Assembly: GCF_900460065.1 (NCBI RefSeq)
Contig: NZ_UAVD01000025.1
Span: 248,001 to 312,000, forward strand
Source of the DNA: Streptomyces griseus
GTDB lineage: Bacteria > Actinomycetota > Actinomycetes > Streptomycetales > Streptomycetaceae
Length of the DNA stretch: 64,000 nt
Direction of reading: 5' to 3'
Shown here piece by piece: positions 9,492-19,193 of this stretch; position 1 is the first letter of the stretch; each line of letters starts with the position of its first letter. The position numbers and the translations under genes were made by a program. The notes beneath the pieces were generated by a model. That model did not search any database, was not told the origin of the DNA, and was given only the letters and a program-made list of their open reading frames with translations.

Positions 9492-10103
9492 TTACGGCAT
9501 GAGTGCCTCGACGAGCGTTTCCTGGAGTGCGCCGAGCCAGAGGTAGGCCATCACCATGGGCTTGCGCGGATCGGTGTCGGGGAGCCGGTAGAGCGAGCCC
9601 TCGCCGCCCTCGTCCTCGTCGGAGACCTCCAGCCGGGTGCCGATGGTCAGGCGCAGGTCGTTGAGGGAGCGCAGCCAGCTGTGGCACTCGTCGCCGGTGA
9701 GAGTGAGGACGGCGCCGCCGTCCCCGGCGGGCGAGAGCGCGTCCAGGGTGCGGACGACGGTGACGGCGTCATCCCGCTTGCCGGAGCGCAGGTCGTTCTC
9801 GGTGAAGCGGCGGAACTCGGAGGACAGCTCGCGCAGCTCCTCCTGCGGCTTCCCGCCCTCCGCGGGGCTGCCGGGGCCGCCGTAGGCGTCGGGAAAGAGC
9901 CGGGCGAGCGCCGGGTCGGTGGGCGGCTTGCTGGGACCCTCGGCGAAGAGGGCGGCGAGCGGGTCCTCGCCGTCGGCGGGCGTATCGCCGGGCCCGATCA
10001 GCTCCAGCAGCTGGACGGCGAGGGAGCGCAGGATGGAGATCTCGACCTCGTCGAGCGCGACGGCCGCGCCGCCGCCTGGGGTGGCCTCGAAATGGCCGGC
10101 CAT
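9492..10103 (-). CDS. DUF2017 family protein
   Basis: This 203-residue soluble, acidic, mostly helical protein of unknown function is found in actinobacteria directly after clpS. The core includes LRSLAVQLLELIG near the N-terminus and LRLTIGTRLEV with YLWLGALQETLVEAL at the C-terminus. The start at 10103 (MAGHFEATPGGG) begins the recognisable family. It follows clpS by 77 bases on the same strand and ends at a strong terminator, so the two probably form one operon. A link to Clp proteolysis is only suggested by this conserved pairing. Confidence 0.85.
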   Translation of the reverse strand: MAGHFEATPGGGAAVALDEVEISILRSLAVQLLELIGPGDTPADGEDPLAALFAEGPSKPPTDPALARLFPDAYGGPGSPAEGGKPQEELRELSSEFRRFTENDLRSGKRDDAVTVVRTLDALSPAGDGGAVLTLTGDECHSWLRSLNDLRLTIGTRLEVSDEDEGGEGSLYRLPDTDPRKPMVMAYLWLGALQETLVEALMP

Positions 10104-10180
10104 GGATTCTCCGATGGTGGGTCGAACGGGGCGGATGAGGGCGGGCGGGCGAGGGCGGGGCGGGGCGGTCCCCGGAGGGG

Positions 10181-10498
10181 TCAGTTGCGGTCCTGGGTGA
10201 GGGTGGCCCACAGCCCGTATCCGTGCATGGCCTGGACGTCGCGCTCCATCTCCTCGCGGCTCCCGCTGGAGACGACGGCGCGGCCCTTCTGGTGCACGTC
10301 CATCATGAGCCGGTGGGCCTTGTCCTTGGGGTAGCCGAAGTAGGCCTGGAAGACATAGGTCACGTAGCTCATGAGGTTGACCGGGTCGTTGTGGACGAGC
10401 GTCACCCACGGGACGTCCGGCTCGGGGACCGCGAAGGCCTCCTCGGCCGCATCGGGACGTTCGATCTCTAGCGGGGTAGCAACGCTCACCTGTCCCAT
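10181..10498 (-). CDS. clpS: ClpS, Clp protease adaptor
   Basis: This 105-residue adaptor recognises N-degron substrates and hands them to ClpC/ClpA-ClpP. The family core starts at [17 protein letters not shown] and includes the helix [16 protein letters not shown], which forms part of the N-end residue pocket. The N-terminal 30 residues are a disordered tail typical of actinobacterial members. The start at 10498 (MGQVSVATP) is set by alignment to the family; upstream frame is not coding-like. It diverges from pncB. Confidence 0.93.
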   Translation of the reverse strand: MGQVSVATPLEIERPDAAEEAFAVPEPDVPWVTLVHNDPVNLMSYVTYVFQAYFGYPKDKAHRLMMDVHQKGRAVVSSGSREEMERDVQAMHGYGLWATLTQDRN

Positions 10499-10577
10499 GC
10501 TGCCACCCGGGCGGGTCCCGCGCACAAACGGACCCCACATCTCGTCACTTTGACGAATAGGGGGTAGCATCCCAGCC

Positions 10578-11906
10578 ATGAACTCAGCGGACCTCGGGCG
10601 ACGGGTCGGCGTTCCGTCGACCGCGCTCTTCACCGACCAGTACGAGCTGACCATGGTGCAGGCGGCCCTCAAGGCCGGCACCGCCGACCGGCACGCGGTC
10701 TTCGAGGCGTTCACCCGACGGCTGCCCGAGGGGCGGCGCTACGGAGTCGTCGCGGGCACCGGGCGGGTGCTGGACGCGGTGGAGAACTTCCACTTCGACG
10801 ACGAGATGATCGGCTTCCTGCGCCAGCAGGAGATCGTCGACGAGCCGACCCTCGAATGGCTGGCCGGCTACCGCTTCAGCGGCGACATCTGGGGCTACCC
10901 GGAGGGCGAGGTCTACTTCCCCGGCTCCCCGGTCCTGCGGGTGGAGGGCTCCTTCGCCGAGTGCGTGCTGCTGGAGACGGTGATCCTCTCCATCCTCAAC
11001 CACGACTCCGCCATCGCCGCCGCCGCCTCGCGGATGTCGGCCGCCGCCGGGGGACGCCGGCTGATCGAGATGGGCGCGCGCCGCACCCACGAGCTCTCCG
11101 CGGTCGCCTCGGCCCGCGCCGCGTTCGTCGGCGGTTTCGACGCCACCTCCGACCTGGCGGCGGGCTTCCGCTGGGCGATCCCGACCGTCGGCACCAGCGC
11201 GCACGCCTTCACCCTGCTGCACGACACCGAGCGCGACGCGTTCCGGGCGCAGGTGGACTCGCTGGGCCGGGGCACGACGCTGCTGGTCGACACGTACGAC
11301 GTGGCCGAGGCGGTCCGGGCCGCCGTGGAGATCGCGGGGCCCGAGCTGGGCGCCGTACGGATCGACTCCGGGGACCTTCTGCTGGTGGCGCACCGGGTGC
11401 GGCAGCAGCTGGACGAGCTGGGGGCGACCGGCACGAAGATCGTGGTCACCTCGGACCTGGACGAGTACGCCATCGCCTCGCTGGCCGCCGCGCCGGTGGA
11501 CGCGTACGGGGTGGGCACCCAGCTGGTCACCGGGAGCGGGCACCCCACCTGCTCGATGGTCTACAAGCTGGTGGCCCGCGCCGCGTCGGGGGAGCCGGAC
11601 GCCCCGCTGGTGCCCGTGGCGAAGAAGTCGCTCGGCGCGAAGTCGTCGAAGGGCGGCCGGAAGTGGGCCGTCCGCCGGACCGACGCGCACGGTGTCGCCG
11701 AGGCCGAGGTGATCGGCACGGGCGACGCGCCCGGGGAGTCGGCGGGCCGGCCGCTGCTGGTGGAGCTGGTGCGCGCGGGCGAGGTCGTCGCGCGGGAGCC
11801 CCTGGAGGCCGCGCGGCAACGGCACGTGGCCGCGCGCGCGGGGCTGCCGATGTCCGCGATCCAGCTGTCCCGGGGCGAGCCGGTGATCCCGACCGAGTAC
11901 GCCTGA
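10578..11906 (+). CDS. pncB: Nicotinate phosphoribosyltransferase
   Basis: This 442-residue enzyme makes nicotinate mononucleotide from nicotinate and PRPP, the entry step of NAD salvage. Family features include [11 protein letters not shown] at the N-terminus, [15 protein letters not shown] with the histidine phosphorylated during the ATP-coupled cycle, and VRIDSGDL for phosphoribose binding. The mRNA is probably leaderless: TAGCAT (10565-10570) ends 8 bases before the ATG and no ribosome site is visible. It is followed by a nicotinamidase that supplies its substrate, and diverges from clpS. Confidence 0.95.
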   Translation: MNSADLGRRVGVPSTALFTDQYELTMVQAALKAGTADRHAVFEAFTRRLPEGRRYGVVAGTGRVLDAVENFHFDDEMIGFLRQQEIVDEPTLEWLAGYRFSGDIWGYPEGEVYFPGSPVLRVEGSFAECVLLETVILSILNHDSAIAAAASRMSAAAGGRRLIEMGARRTHELSAVASARAAFVGGFDATSDLAAGFRWAIPTVGTSAHAFTLLHDTERDAFRAQVDSLGRGTTLLVDTYDVAEAVRAAVEIAGPELGAVRIDSGDLLLVAHRVRQQLDELGATGTKIVVTSDLDEYAIASLAAAPVDAYGVGTQLVTGSGHPTCSMVYKLVARAASGEPDAPLVPVAKKSLGAKSSKGGRKWAVRRTDAHGVAEAEVIGTGDAPGESAGRPLLVELVRAGEVVAREPLEAARQRHVAARAGLPMSAIQLSRGEPVIPTEYA

Positions 11907-11987
11907 GAACGGCCCGGTGCGGGACGCGGGGCCGCCCCCGGCGTCCCGGACCGGCCGGATCCGGAACCGGCGGTTTGGCGGACGGGC

Positions 11988-12015
11988 TTGATTGTGACGT
12001 TCCAGTGCCTAGGCT
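11988..12015 (+). promoter_or_regulatory. Candidate housekeeping promoter for pncA
   Basis: TTGATT (11988-11993) and TAGGCT (12010-12015) are separated by 16 bases, resembling a vegetative sigma promoter. It would give a leader of about 115 bases before pncA. Confidence 0.45.
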
Positions 12016-12139
12016 CGGACCCGCGGACCCACCCGGAGACCCCGGTATCCCCCTCCGCTCGGCGCCACCCCGCTCCGGCCCCACGCACCCCGCCCCGTTC
12101 CGCCCCATCCGCTCCCGCCCCCACCGAAGGACACCCGCC

Positions 12140-12727
12140 ATGCACCGCGCATTGATCGTCGTGGACGTTCAGAACGACTTCTGCGAGGGCGGCAGCCTCG
12201 CGGTGGCGGGCGGCGCCGATGTCGCCGCCGCCATCACCGACCTGATCGGCGACGCCCGGCCCGGCTACCGCCACGTGGTGGCCACCCGCGACCACCACGT
12301 CGACCCGGGCGACCACTTCTCGGCCGAACCGGACTTCGAGCACTCCTGGCCGGTGCACTGCGTCGCCGGTACGGAGGGGGTCGGCTTCCACCCGAACTTC
12401 GCGCCCGCCGTCGCCTCCGGCGCGATCGACACGGTGTTCGACAAGGGGGCGTACGCGGCCGCGTACAGCGGGTTCGAGGGCTCCGACGAGAACGGGATCG
12501 GCCTCGCCCAGTGGCTGCGCGACCGCGACGTCACCGAGGTCGACGTGGTCGGCATCGCCACCGATCACTGTGTGCGGGCCACCGCGCTGGACGCGGCCCG
12601 TGAGGGCTTCGTCACGCAGGTGCTGCTCGACCTGACCGCGGGCGTCTCCGGGGCGACCACGGAACGGGCCCTGGACGAGATGCGCACGGCGGGCGTGAAG
12701 CTCTCCGGCACACCGGTCGTCGCCTGA
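12140..12727 (+). CDS. pncA: Nicotinamidase (isochorismatase family)
   Basis: This 195-residue cysteine hydrolase converts nicotinamide to nicotinate. The catalytic triad is visible as D9 (VVDVQNDF), K102 (FDKGAY) and C144 (GIATDHCVRAT). Metal ligands D51, H53 and H59 lie in ATRDHHVDPGDHF. The ATG has GAAGGA about 9 bases upstream. It lies 233 bases after pncB and has its own candidate promoter. Together the two genes recycle nicotinamide into NAD. Confidence 0.94.
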   Translation: MHRALIVVDVQNDFCEGGSLAVAGGADVAAAITDLIGDARPGYRHVVATRDHHVDPGDHFSAEPDFEHSWPVHCVAGTEGVGFHPNFAPAVASGAIDTVFDKGAYAAAYSGFEGSDENGIGLAQWLRDRDVTEVDVVGIATDHCVRATALDAAREGFVTQVLLDLTAGVSGATTERALDEMRTAGVKLSGTPVVA

Positions 12728-12753
12728 GGGCCGCCCGCCCGCTCCCGTCCGCC

Positions 12754-12792
12754 GCGGGGGCGCCGTCCGCCGGTCCCGGACGGCGCCCCCGC
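12754..12792. terminator. Bidirectional terminator
   Basis: A perfect 16-base inverted repeat (12754-12769 and 12777-12792) lies between pncA and the converging hypothetical gene. Confidence 0.85.
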
Positions 12793-12794
12793 GC

Positions 12795-13226
12795 CTATGC
12801 GGCCGGGCGGGCCGGCCCGGCGTACCCGGCGGGGCCCAGCAGGGCCCTGATCGGGTGCCACAGCTCCTGGCACGACTGGGCCGGCAGGGCCGACGGGGAG
12901 GACGGGGGCGCGAGGCCCGGGAGGCCGGCCGGGTCCGCCTGCGGGGCGGCCCGCCACAGCAGACCGTCCGGATGGTGCAGCACCGCCGTGACCTCGTCCG
13001 GCGTGGGCGGGCGGTCGTTGCCGCGGAGGTAGACCGCCCGCAGCCCCAGGTTGCGCAGCCTGGTCAGGGCGCGCGCCCGGTTCGCCGCGTGCACCAGCAC
13101 CCGCACGGGGGCCCCGGGCCCCGCTCCCGTACCCCCGTGGGGTCCTGTGCCGTCGGCCGGTCTGGTGAGGGTCAGTGCGACCACCACCGTGCCGTTCGGC
13201 AACCTGCAGAAACCTCCGCCTGCCAT
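12795..13226 (-). CDS. Hypothetical protein, actinobacterial
   Basis: This 143-residue protein has no recognised domain. The N-terminal half (GGGFCRLPNGTVVVALTL) looks like beta strands. A central part (VLVHAANRARALTRLRNLGL, then RAVYLRGNDRPPTPDEV) is alpha/beta, and the last 40 residues are Pro/Ala-rich. The start at 13226 (MAGGGFC) is chosen where coding character begins; an upstream in-frame Met adds 18 residues lacking it. It is convergent with pncA and shares its terminator. Confidence 0.6.
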   Translation of the reverse strand: MAGGGFCRLPNGTVVVALTLTRPADGTGPHGGTGAGPGAPVRVLVHAANRARALTRLRNLGLRAVYLRGNDRPPTPDEVTAVLHHPDGLLWRAAPQADPAGLPGLAPPSSPSALPAQSCQELWHPIRALLGPAGYAGPARPAA

Positions 13227-13288
13227 GCTCCGCGCTCCCCCGTGAGACGTCGTGTCAATAAGGATGTGAACAAGACGCACCTAAACAC

Positions 13289-13324
13289 GATCGGCCGCCG
13301 CCCGCTAGGGGGCGACGGCCGATC
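13289..13324 (-). terminator. Terminator after M6 protease
   Basis: A 16-base inverted repeat with one mismatch (GATCGGCCG at one end, CGGCCGATC at the other) lies 27 bases past the protease stop, followed on that strand by TCGTGTTT. Confidence 0.8.
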
Positions 13325-13350
13325 ATGCTTTGACCTGCGGTTTTACTTGA

Positions 13351-15753
13351 TCAGCGGCCCGAGGGGCTGACCAGCACGCTCATCGTCGAGCCGTTGCGGG
13401 GCTCGTGGACGATGGAGATGCGGGTGTTCGTGTCAGAAACCTTGACACTGCCCGTGGGGTTCTCCTTGTACCAGTAGGTGCCCTTGCGGTCGTCGAAGAC
13501 CGGGTTGCCCAGGGCGGGCTTGATGTACTGCGGCACGTCCGCGTTGTGCAGCGTGAAGCCCTTGTTCGGGTACCAGCTGAACGTCGCGTCGAACGGCTGG
13601 ATCTTGTTGCGCAGGAGCGAGCCGTCCTTCCACTTCAGCGGCTTGGCGTGCGCGTCGATCGGCAGGATCAGACCCTGGCCCGGGTGGACGGAGGTGTTGT
13701 TGTCCTTCTGGGAGGTGTCCCAGAGCCAGAGCAGCAGGCCGTTCTCGTAGGCGTAGTGCTCGACCCAGTCCGGACGGGTGCCGGAGAAGCCGAAGTTGTA
13801 CGGGCCGACCTTGAGGGTCTCGTCGTACGAGACGTACTGGCGGTTCTCCGCGATGTAGTACTGCGGGTAGTCCTGGGTGAAGGACTCGCCGATCCGCGAG
13901 AAGCCCTTGGCGGTCCAGCCGTTGTCGTCGCCCTCGGCGTTGTCCGAGAAGATCGCGGCGCCGTCGGCCGTGACGGTGATGGCGTCGGCCGCGAAGCCCT
14001 TGCCGCCCGCGCCGCCGTCCGTCTGGTAGCGGAAGCGGAGGTCGACCTTCTTGCCCGCGTAGGCGTCCAGGGAGAAGGACAGCTTCTGGTACGCGCCGGA
14101 GACGCCGGTCAGGGCCGGCTTGTCACTGGCGTCGCGCGGGAGGGCCTTGCCGTCGGCGGTGCCGTCGAGCGCGGTCCAGTTGGCGCCGCCGTTGTCGGAC
14201 ACCTCGGTGTAGAGGTAGTCGTAGTCGGCCTCGATGTCGTACCAGCCCGAAAGGTCCAGCGTGGCCTTGGACTTGCCCGTCAGGTCGACCGAGCGGGTCA
14301 GGGTGTTCGACAGGTCGTCGCCCATGTCGCTCCACCACTGCTTCGCACCCTCGGCGGGCTTGACGACGGTGGTGGTGACGGCCTTCTTGGGCAGCTCGAC
14401 GACGAGCGCCTGCGGGTTCTCGGTGTTGTACTCCGAGACGCCCAGCTTGTGCAGCGAGGTCTTGCCGGCCTTGGCCTTGTCGTAGTCGAGCCAGCCCAGC
14501 TGGAGCTTGTCCCACGAGGTCATGTCGCCCGGCAGGTTGCCGATCTCGCCCTCGCCGGTGCCGAGCCAGGAGCCCGCCGACATCAGGGACCAGAAGCCGA
14601 CCGAGTTCTCGCCGCCGCCGGAGGTGTCGTACAGGTCCGGGAGGCCGAGGTCGTGGGCGTACTCGTGGGCGAAGACGCCCAGGCCGCCGTTCTCGGGCTG
14701 GACGGTGTAGTCGCCGACCCAGATGCCCGTGTCGCCGATCTGGGCGCCACCGGCCTTGTTGTTCGCGGGGCCCGTCGCACCGGCGTTGGTGCCGTACGCG
14801 TACCAGCGGTGCGCCCAGATGGCGTTGGTGCCCTCGGCGCCGCCGCCGGCCGACTCGTCCTCGCCGGCGTGGACCAGCTGGAAGTGGTCGATGTAGCCGT
14901 CGGGCTCGTTGAAGTTGCCGTCGCCGTCGAAGTCGTAGCGGTCCCACTCGTCGTACTCGGCGAGGTTCGCCTTGATCTCGGCGTCGGTGCGGCCCTTGGC
15001 CTTCTGGTCGGCGACCCAGGCGTTCACGCCGTCGCGGACCGCGTCCCACACGTTGGCGCAGTTGGACTGGCCGCAGTAATTGGAGCCGTAGCGGGCCTCG
15101 TTGTAGGGGACCTTGACCCAGTCGGAGACCTCGCCCTCGACCGAGTAGCGGCCCGAGGAGGTCTTCTCGTAGTACGTCTTGAGCGAGTTGACGCCCTTGC
15201 CCTCGCCGAAGTAGAGCTCCTGGAAGTGCTCCTGGTTGTAGTCGGCCTTCCAGGCGGTGCTGTTGTCCTTCTTCGGGTCCGGCTTGGCGATCTTGTTGTG
15301 CGCCGGGCCCGGGGCGCCCCCGTACTTCTTGACGGGCGGCTTGGGACCGTCGCCGTCCGGGTCGAACATCGTGGTGTCGTCGACCTGGTCGCCGAACTCC
15401 AGCAGGATGGTGAAGATCTTGTCGGTCTTCTCCCGGCCGAGCTCCACGTACTTCTTGTCGCCGAGCTTGACGACCTTGGAGCCGCCCCGGTTCGCCACCT
15501 TCTTGTCCCCGGACAGCACCTGCTCCAGCGCGGCTTCGCGCTGAGCCGCCTGCTGCTCGCTGAAGGGGCCCTCCAGGTTGTGCTCCACGTGCCCCTTGGC
15601 CGGCGCCGGGTCGCGGCGGTCGACGGTGGAGACACCGGAACCTGATGAGCTGTCATGCGCCTGGGCGGTGGCGAAGGTCGACGCCGTCGCGGCGGTCGCG
15701 GCCATGGCCACGACAACGGCGGCGGCGCGAAGCGCCCGTCTCTGATTGGTCAC
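13351..15753 (-). CDS. Secreted immune inhibitor A-type metalloprotease (M6)
   Basis: This 800-residue exported zinc protease has an N-terminal signal (TNQRRALRAAAVVVAM through TAQA) and a propeptide up to about residue 110. The M6 catalytic domain carries HEYAHDLGLPDLYDT, with HExxH at residues 363-367 and a met-turn candidate in FWSLMSAGSW. C-terminal jelly-roll-like modules follow (YDYLYTEVSDNGG). Relatives cleave host or competitor proteins. The GTG start at 15753 has GGGGAGGA upstream; a longer frame lacks a signal at its very start. A possible AdpA site lies 126 bases upstream, which would fit developmental protease control. Confidence 0.92.
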   Translation of the reverse strand: MTNQRRALRAAAVVVAMAATAATASTFATAQAHDSSSGSGVSTVDRRDPAPAKGHVEHNLEGPFSEQQAAQREAALEQVLSGDKKVANRGGSKVVKLGDKKYVELGREKTDKIFTILLEFGDQVDDTTMFDPDGDGPKPPVKKYGGAPGPAHNKIAKPDPKKDNSTAWKADYNQEHFQELYFGEGKGVNSLKTYYEKTSSGRYSVEGEVSDWVKVPYNEARYGSNYCGQSNCANVWDAVRDGVNAWVADQKAKGRTDAEIKANLAEYDEWDRYDFDGDGNFNEPDGYIDHFQLVHAGEDESAGGGAEGTNAIWAHRWYAYGTNAGATGPANNKAGGAQIGDTGIWVGDYTVQPENGGLGVFAHEYAHDLGLPDLYDTSGGGENSVGFWSLMSAGSWLGTGEGEIGNLPGDMTSWDKLQLGWLDYDKAKAGKTSLHKLGVSEYNTENPQALVVELPKKAVTTTVVKPAEGAKQWWSDMGDDLSNTLTRSVDLTGKSKATLDLSGWYDIEADYDYLYTEVSDNGGANWTALDGTADGKALPRDASDKPALTGVSGAYQKLSFSLDAYAGKKVDLRFRYQTDGGAGGKGFAADAITVTADGAAIFSDNAEGDDNGWTAKGFSRIGESFTQDYPQYYIAENRQYVSYDETLKVGPYNFGFSGTRPDWVEHYAYENGLLLWLWDTSQKDNNTSVHPGQGLILPIDAHAKPLKWKDGSLLRNKIQPFDATFSWYPNKGFTLHNADVPQYIKPALGNPVFDDRKGTYWYKENPTGSVKVSDTNTRISIVHEPRNGSTMSVLVSPSGR

Positions 15754-15878
15754 TTGAAGCAGTCCTCCCCGGGCGTCCGCGCTGCGGCCAGGGGGGTATG
15801 AAACGGGCCGCGCGCGTAAACGCGTCACAAGTGACGACATTCGATCGGAGTTATGAGAGAAAAGACAGACCTTGACTT

Positions 15879-15888
15879 GAACAGGCCA
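15879..15888 (-). promoter_or_regulatory. Candidate AdpA binding site
   Basis: On the minus strand TGGCCTGTTC fits the published AdpA consensus TGGCSNGWWY at every position. It lies 126 bases upstream of the M6 protease start. A 10-base degenerate motif can arise by chance, so this is a lead only. Confidence 0.4.
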
Positions 15889-16180
15889 AGTGCACTATGC
15901 GGAGCGTCCTTCCGGTATGCGGACGGTATGCGGAGGGCATGAGAACGGTAAAGGAACGCCGACCGCCCGGACCGGGCCGTCCTCCGCACCCCAACAGGCG
16001 CGTCCGGCCGTCCGGTTGGCGAACAGCGTGCCTCCATGCGCCCCCTGTGCACCGGTACCGTGCGTTAGGTCACGCTTACTACCGGTCCGGCTCGGGCATT
16101 CACCGTCGTAGGGTCGTTCGGCGCGCACGACCGTGCCGACCGCAGCCCGCCCATCCGACGTCCCGAGGACGGAAACCGCC
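15889..16180. other. Non-coding region between divergent genes
   Basis: This stretch separates the protease from the divergent small membrane protein. No coding frame, RNA gene or strong repeat is seen; promoters for one or both genes should be here. Confidence 0.4.
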
Positions 16181-16492
16181 ATGCCGCGTCCGACTGCCGC
16201 ACAGTTCGCCTACGGTTCGGCCACCGTCGTCGTCACGACGCTCGCCCTGCTGCTGCTGTTCCGCACGGAGTCCGGCATCGGCGTCGCCGCCGTCGGCACG
16301 ACCGCGCTGGCCCTCGGCCTCCTGGTCGCCGTGCGCCTGCCCGCCCCCCGTCACCGCGGAGCCGACGGGACGGGACGGACGGCGACCGCAGCCGCCCGAA
16401 CCTCCCACGCGCCGGAGGGCGTCGGCACCCGGGAGCGGGTCGCGGCGGGCCGCTCGCCGGCGCCGGTGAACGACCATTCGCTGCGCCGCTGA
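16181..16492 (+). CDS. Small two-helix membrane protein
   Basis: This 103-residue protein has two hydrophobic segments (about residues 9-28, VVVTTLALLLLF, and 32-52, VAAVGTTALALGLLVAV) joined by a short turn. An Arg/Ala-rich cytoplasmic tail follows. No family is recognised. The start at 16181 has GAGGACGGA upstream. It converges on the first RDD gene with an 11-base gap. Confidence 0.65.
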   Translation: MPRPTAAQFAYGSATVVVTTLALLLLFRTESGIGVAAVGTTALALGLLVAVRLPAPRHRGADGTGRTATAAARTSHAPEGVGTRERVAAGRSPAPVNDHSLRR

Positions 16493-16503
16493 GACGACGG
16501 GAC

Positions 16504-17172
16504 CTAGCGGACGGCCACCACGACCGTCTTCGCCGCCTTGTCCTGGAGTCCCTGCCGGTAGGGCTTGTCGGTGAACATCAGCACGATGTTGATCAGCCAC
16601 CACAGGCAGGGGCAGCACAGCAGCGCCGGGGCCCACAGCACGACGGCCCGCATCAGCGCGGCGCCGGTGTCGGGGACCCGCCCGTCGTTGAGCATCGCGA
16701 CGCGCAGCTTGAGCAGCCGCTTGCCCAGCGTGCGGCCGTCCTTGTGGGTGAAGTACGTGTCGTAGGCGACGTAGACCACCAGGCCGATGATCGACCAGAG
16801 CAGCTGGTGCCCGCTGTACCCGCTGGCGACCGCGTCGCCGAACCCGTCGTCGCCGTCCCCGTTGACGTCGACCGCGCCGCCCCAGGGCAGCGAGATCAGG
16901 TACAGCGGGATCGAGATGATGAGGAAGTCGATGAGCCGCGCCAGGATCCGCTTCCCCGGCTCGGCGAGCGGCGGCATTCCGGCCAGCGGATCGGGCGCCC
17001 CGAAGCCGCCGCCGCTGCCGTACGGATCGTGCGGCGGGGGCGGAGGCGGCGGCGGGGGCGGCGCACTGCCGTACGGCTGACCCTCGGACGGCGGCGGGGG
17101 CTCCTGCGGCTTCTTGAGGAACGGATCGTCGTCCTCGGGCGGCTGGCCGGGCGTCGGCTGGTCGTTGCTCAT
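16504..17172 (-). CDS. RDD-family membrane protein
   Basis: This 222-residue protein has a Pro-rich cytoplasmic N-terminus (poly-Pro near residues 38-47) and a C-terminal RDD domain beginning GKRILARLIDFLII. The domain has three to four membrane helices and ends with the typical AAKTVVVAV. An Asp-rich loop, DVNGDGDDGF, follows the first helix and resembles a calcium-binding turn. RDD proteins are poorly understood; some act in ion transport. A second RDD gene lies 151 bases upstream on the same strand. Confidence 0.85.
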   Translation of the reverse strand: MSNDQPTPGQPPEDDDPFLKKPQEPPPPSEGQPYGSAPPPPPPPPPPHDPYGSGGGFGAPDPLAGMPPLAEPGKRILARLIDFLIISIPLYLISLPWGGAVDVNGDGDDGFGDAVASGYSGHQLLWSIIGLVVYVAYDTYFTHKDGRTLGKRLLKLRVAMLNDGRVPDTGAALMRAVVLWAPALLCCPCLWWLINIVLMFTDKPYRQGLQDKAAKTVVVAVR

Positions 17173-17323
17173 GGGGGCAGTGCATCCCGCGTCACCGGGC
17201 CCCGCAACGGCTCACGTGCGTTCGGGGGAAGCGGAGCGGCATACGAGTCTAGACCGGCATGTCGCCGCCCGCTCGGCCGGATTTTCCGATAAGCGGCCGG
17301 GGTGAACGATCCGTTCGACCGGC

Positions 17324-18946
17324 TCAGCCCGCCACGAACGTACGGGCCGCCTTGTCGTGCCAGCACTGGCGCCAGGGCCGGTCCACCAGGCACCAGAGAA
17401 CGTTGACCACGCCGATGACGAGCAGCCCCAGCACGCCGTAGACGAGCCAGCGGCGCAGGGCCGCGCCCAGGGTGGGCGATTCGTGGGACTCGATGTCCCG
17501 TACGTCGAGCCCGCAGAGCCTCTTGCCCAGCGTCCGGCCCCACTTGGCCGTCGGCAGCGCCTCCAGGAGGAAGCCGATGAGGAGGAACGCGGCGAGCAGG
17601 GCCCCCAGCAGCGCCCCGGTGGTGGAGTCCAGCAGCCAGACGGTGACGGTCTCCCCCGTCTCCTTCGCCGCGGTGATCTTCCGGTCGATGTGGTCGAGCG
17701 CCCGGGTCGCCAGGGGCACGGCCGCCGCCCCGACGACCGCGCCGAGCACCAGGCTGTCGACCAGACGGGCGGCGAACCGCTTGCCGAGCCCGGCGGGCCG
17801 GGCCGCGGCCTGATTGCGGGCGAGTTGCTGGAAGGGGTCGTCGACCGGCGGCTTCCAGGGCACGACGGGCTGGTCCGCGCCCGGCCCCAGGTGCTGACCC
17901 GGGTGGGGCTGACCCGGGTGCGGTGGGGGCTGGTGGGACTGGCCCTGGTGCGGTGGGGGCTGGTGGGGTTGCTGCCGCGTTTCGGACTGGGCCGGTGGGT
18001 GGACCTGCTGCGCCCACGAGGCCGAGCCGCCGCCGGGGCCCGGGGGCAGCGGCGTCCGCGCGGCCGCCGGCTGTACGGGCACGGGGGCGGGGGCCTGGAC
18101 CGGGTCCTGCCGGGGCCCCGCGTACTGCGCCGACGGCTGCTGCGGGTGCGGCGACGGTGCCGGCAGCGGCCGGGGCGCGGGAGCCGGTGCGAGGCTGTCG
18201 GGTGCCACGCCCACGTTCTGCGGCCCCTGCTGCGTACCGGCGTTCGACGGCGCCGGGGCGGCGGGCTGAAGGGCGTTGGGCTGTGCGGCGTCGGGCTGAA
18301 GGGCCGTGGGCTGTGCGGCGTCGGACCGTGGAGCGTCGGCCTGCGCGGGGAGGGGCGGTGCGGCGTCGGGCCCCGCGGCGCGCGGTCCCACCGCGCGGAT
18401 CGTGACCGTCCCGTCGGCCGGCGGACGCGCCCCGCTCTCCTCGGCGGACCGGCCGCCGTCCCGCATCGCCGGCAGCGCGCCGCCGGCCGGGTCCTGGGCC
18501 AGCGGCGCCCTCGGGTCGGCCGTCGGCGAGGGGCGTTCCGCGGGCTCCCGGGCCGCCCCGCCCCAGTCGACCCGGCGGTCCCGTTCGCCGCCGAAACCGC
18601 TCTGGCGTGCGGCGTCCGCCTGCCAGACGGACGCGGAGTCGCCGTGGTCCGCGGCGGGTTCACCGGTCCCGCCCGGGGCCGCCGGACCGTCCTGGGGGCC
18701 GCCCTGGACGCCGTCCCGGGGGCTGTCCTCCTCGTCGAAGAAGATGGGCCCGGTCTCCTCCACCGGCGCGGCCTGCGCACCGGCGGCGGGAGCGGCGGCG
18801 GGGTCCGTCTGCCGGGGCGCGGGGCGGCTGGTGCCGGGGACCCAGGACGCGCCGTTCCAGTACCGGACGTAGCCGGGGATGGAGGGGTCGGGGTAGTAGC
18901 CCTCGCGGGGGCTTTCGTCACCGGGTGCCGGAGTTGGCGCGCTCAT
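17324..18946 (-). CDS. DUF2510-RDD membrane protein with long disordered linker
   Basis: This 540-residue protein has three parts. A DUF2510-like N-terminal motif (GYYPDPSIPGYVRYWNG, residues 16-32) is followed by about 330 residues of Pro/Ala/Gln-rich disordered sequence. The C-terminal RDD domain (from about residue 390, GLGKRFAARLVDSLVLG) has four membrane helices and ends in KAARTFVAG. The linker holds short repeats such as AAQPTALQPDAAQPNALQP and HQPPPHQGQSHQPPPHPGQ, probably replication-slippage products. It could be a membrane scaffold, but no role is established. It diverges from ssgG. Confidence 0.82.
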   Translation of the reverse strand: MSAPTPAPGDESPREGYYPDPSIPGYVRYWNGASWVPGTSRPAPRQTDPAAAPAAGAQAAPVEETGPIFFDEEDSPRDGVQGGPQDGPAAPGGTGEPAADHGDSASVWQADAARQSGFGGERDRRVDWGGAAREPAERPSPTADPRAPLAQDPAGGALPAMRDGGRSAEESGARPPADGTVTIRAVGPRAAGPDAAPPLPAQADAPRSDAAQPTALQPDAAQPNALQPAAPAPSNAGTQQGPQNVGVAPDSLAPAPAPRPLPAPSPHPQQPSAQYAGPRQDPVQAPAPVPVQPAAARTPLPPGPGGGSASWAQQVHPPAQSETRQQPHQPPPHQGQSHQPPPHPGQPHPGQHLGPGADQPVVPWKPPVDDPFQQLARNQAAARPAGLGKRFAARLVDSLVLGAVVGAAAVPLATRALDHIDRKITAAKETGETVTVWLLDSTTGALLGALLAAFLLIGFLLEALPTAKWGRTLGKRLCGLDVRDIESHESPTLGAALRRWLVYGVLGLLVIGVVNVLWCLVDRPWRQCWHDKAARTFVAG

Positions 18947-19193
18947 CAGCGGGTCCCGTATCTCTTCGAGGCCTCAGGCCGTGCCCCCCGGGCGGGCGGA
19001 CGGCCTCAATACAAGGGTCCACATCTATCAGACCGCCGGCCGCCCCCGGGCCGGTCCACCTGTTTGGGACCACTTTCGGGACCGGGCGAAGTTTTTTTGA
19101 GAAGTCGCGTAATAGGTGGCGAGGAGGGCGCTCTCTCCTTGTGCGGGACGGTCACGGGGCCGGCCCACGAGCACCGGAAGGTCGTGCATTCTC

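Noticed and set aside
13405..15645. A 746-codon plus-strand frame opposite the M6 protease
   Set aside because: Antisense shadow; the protease has an HExxH motif, signal peptide, ribosome site and terminator.
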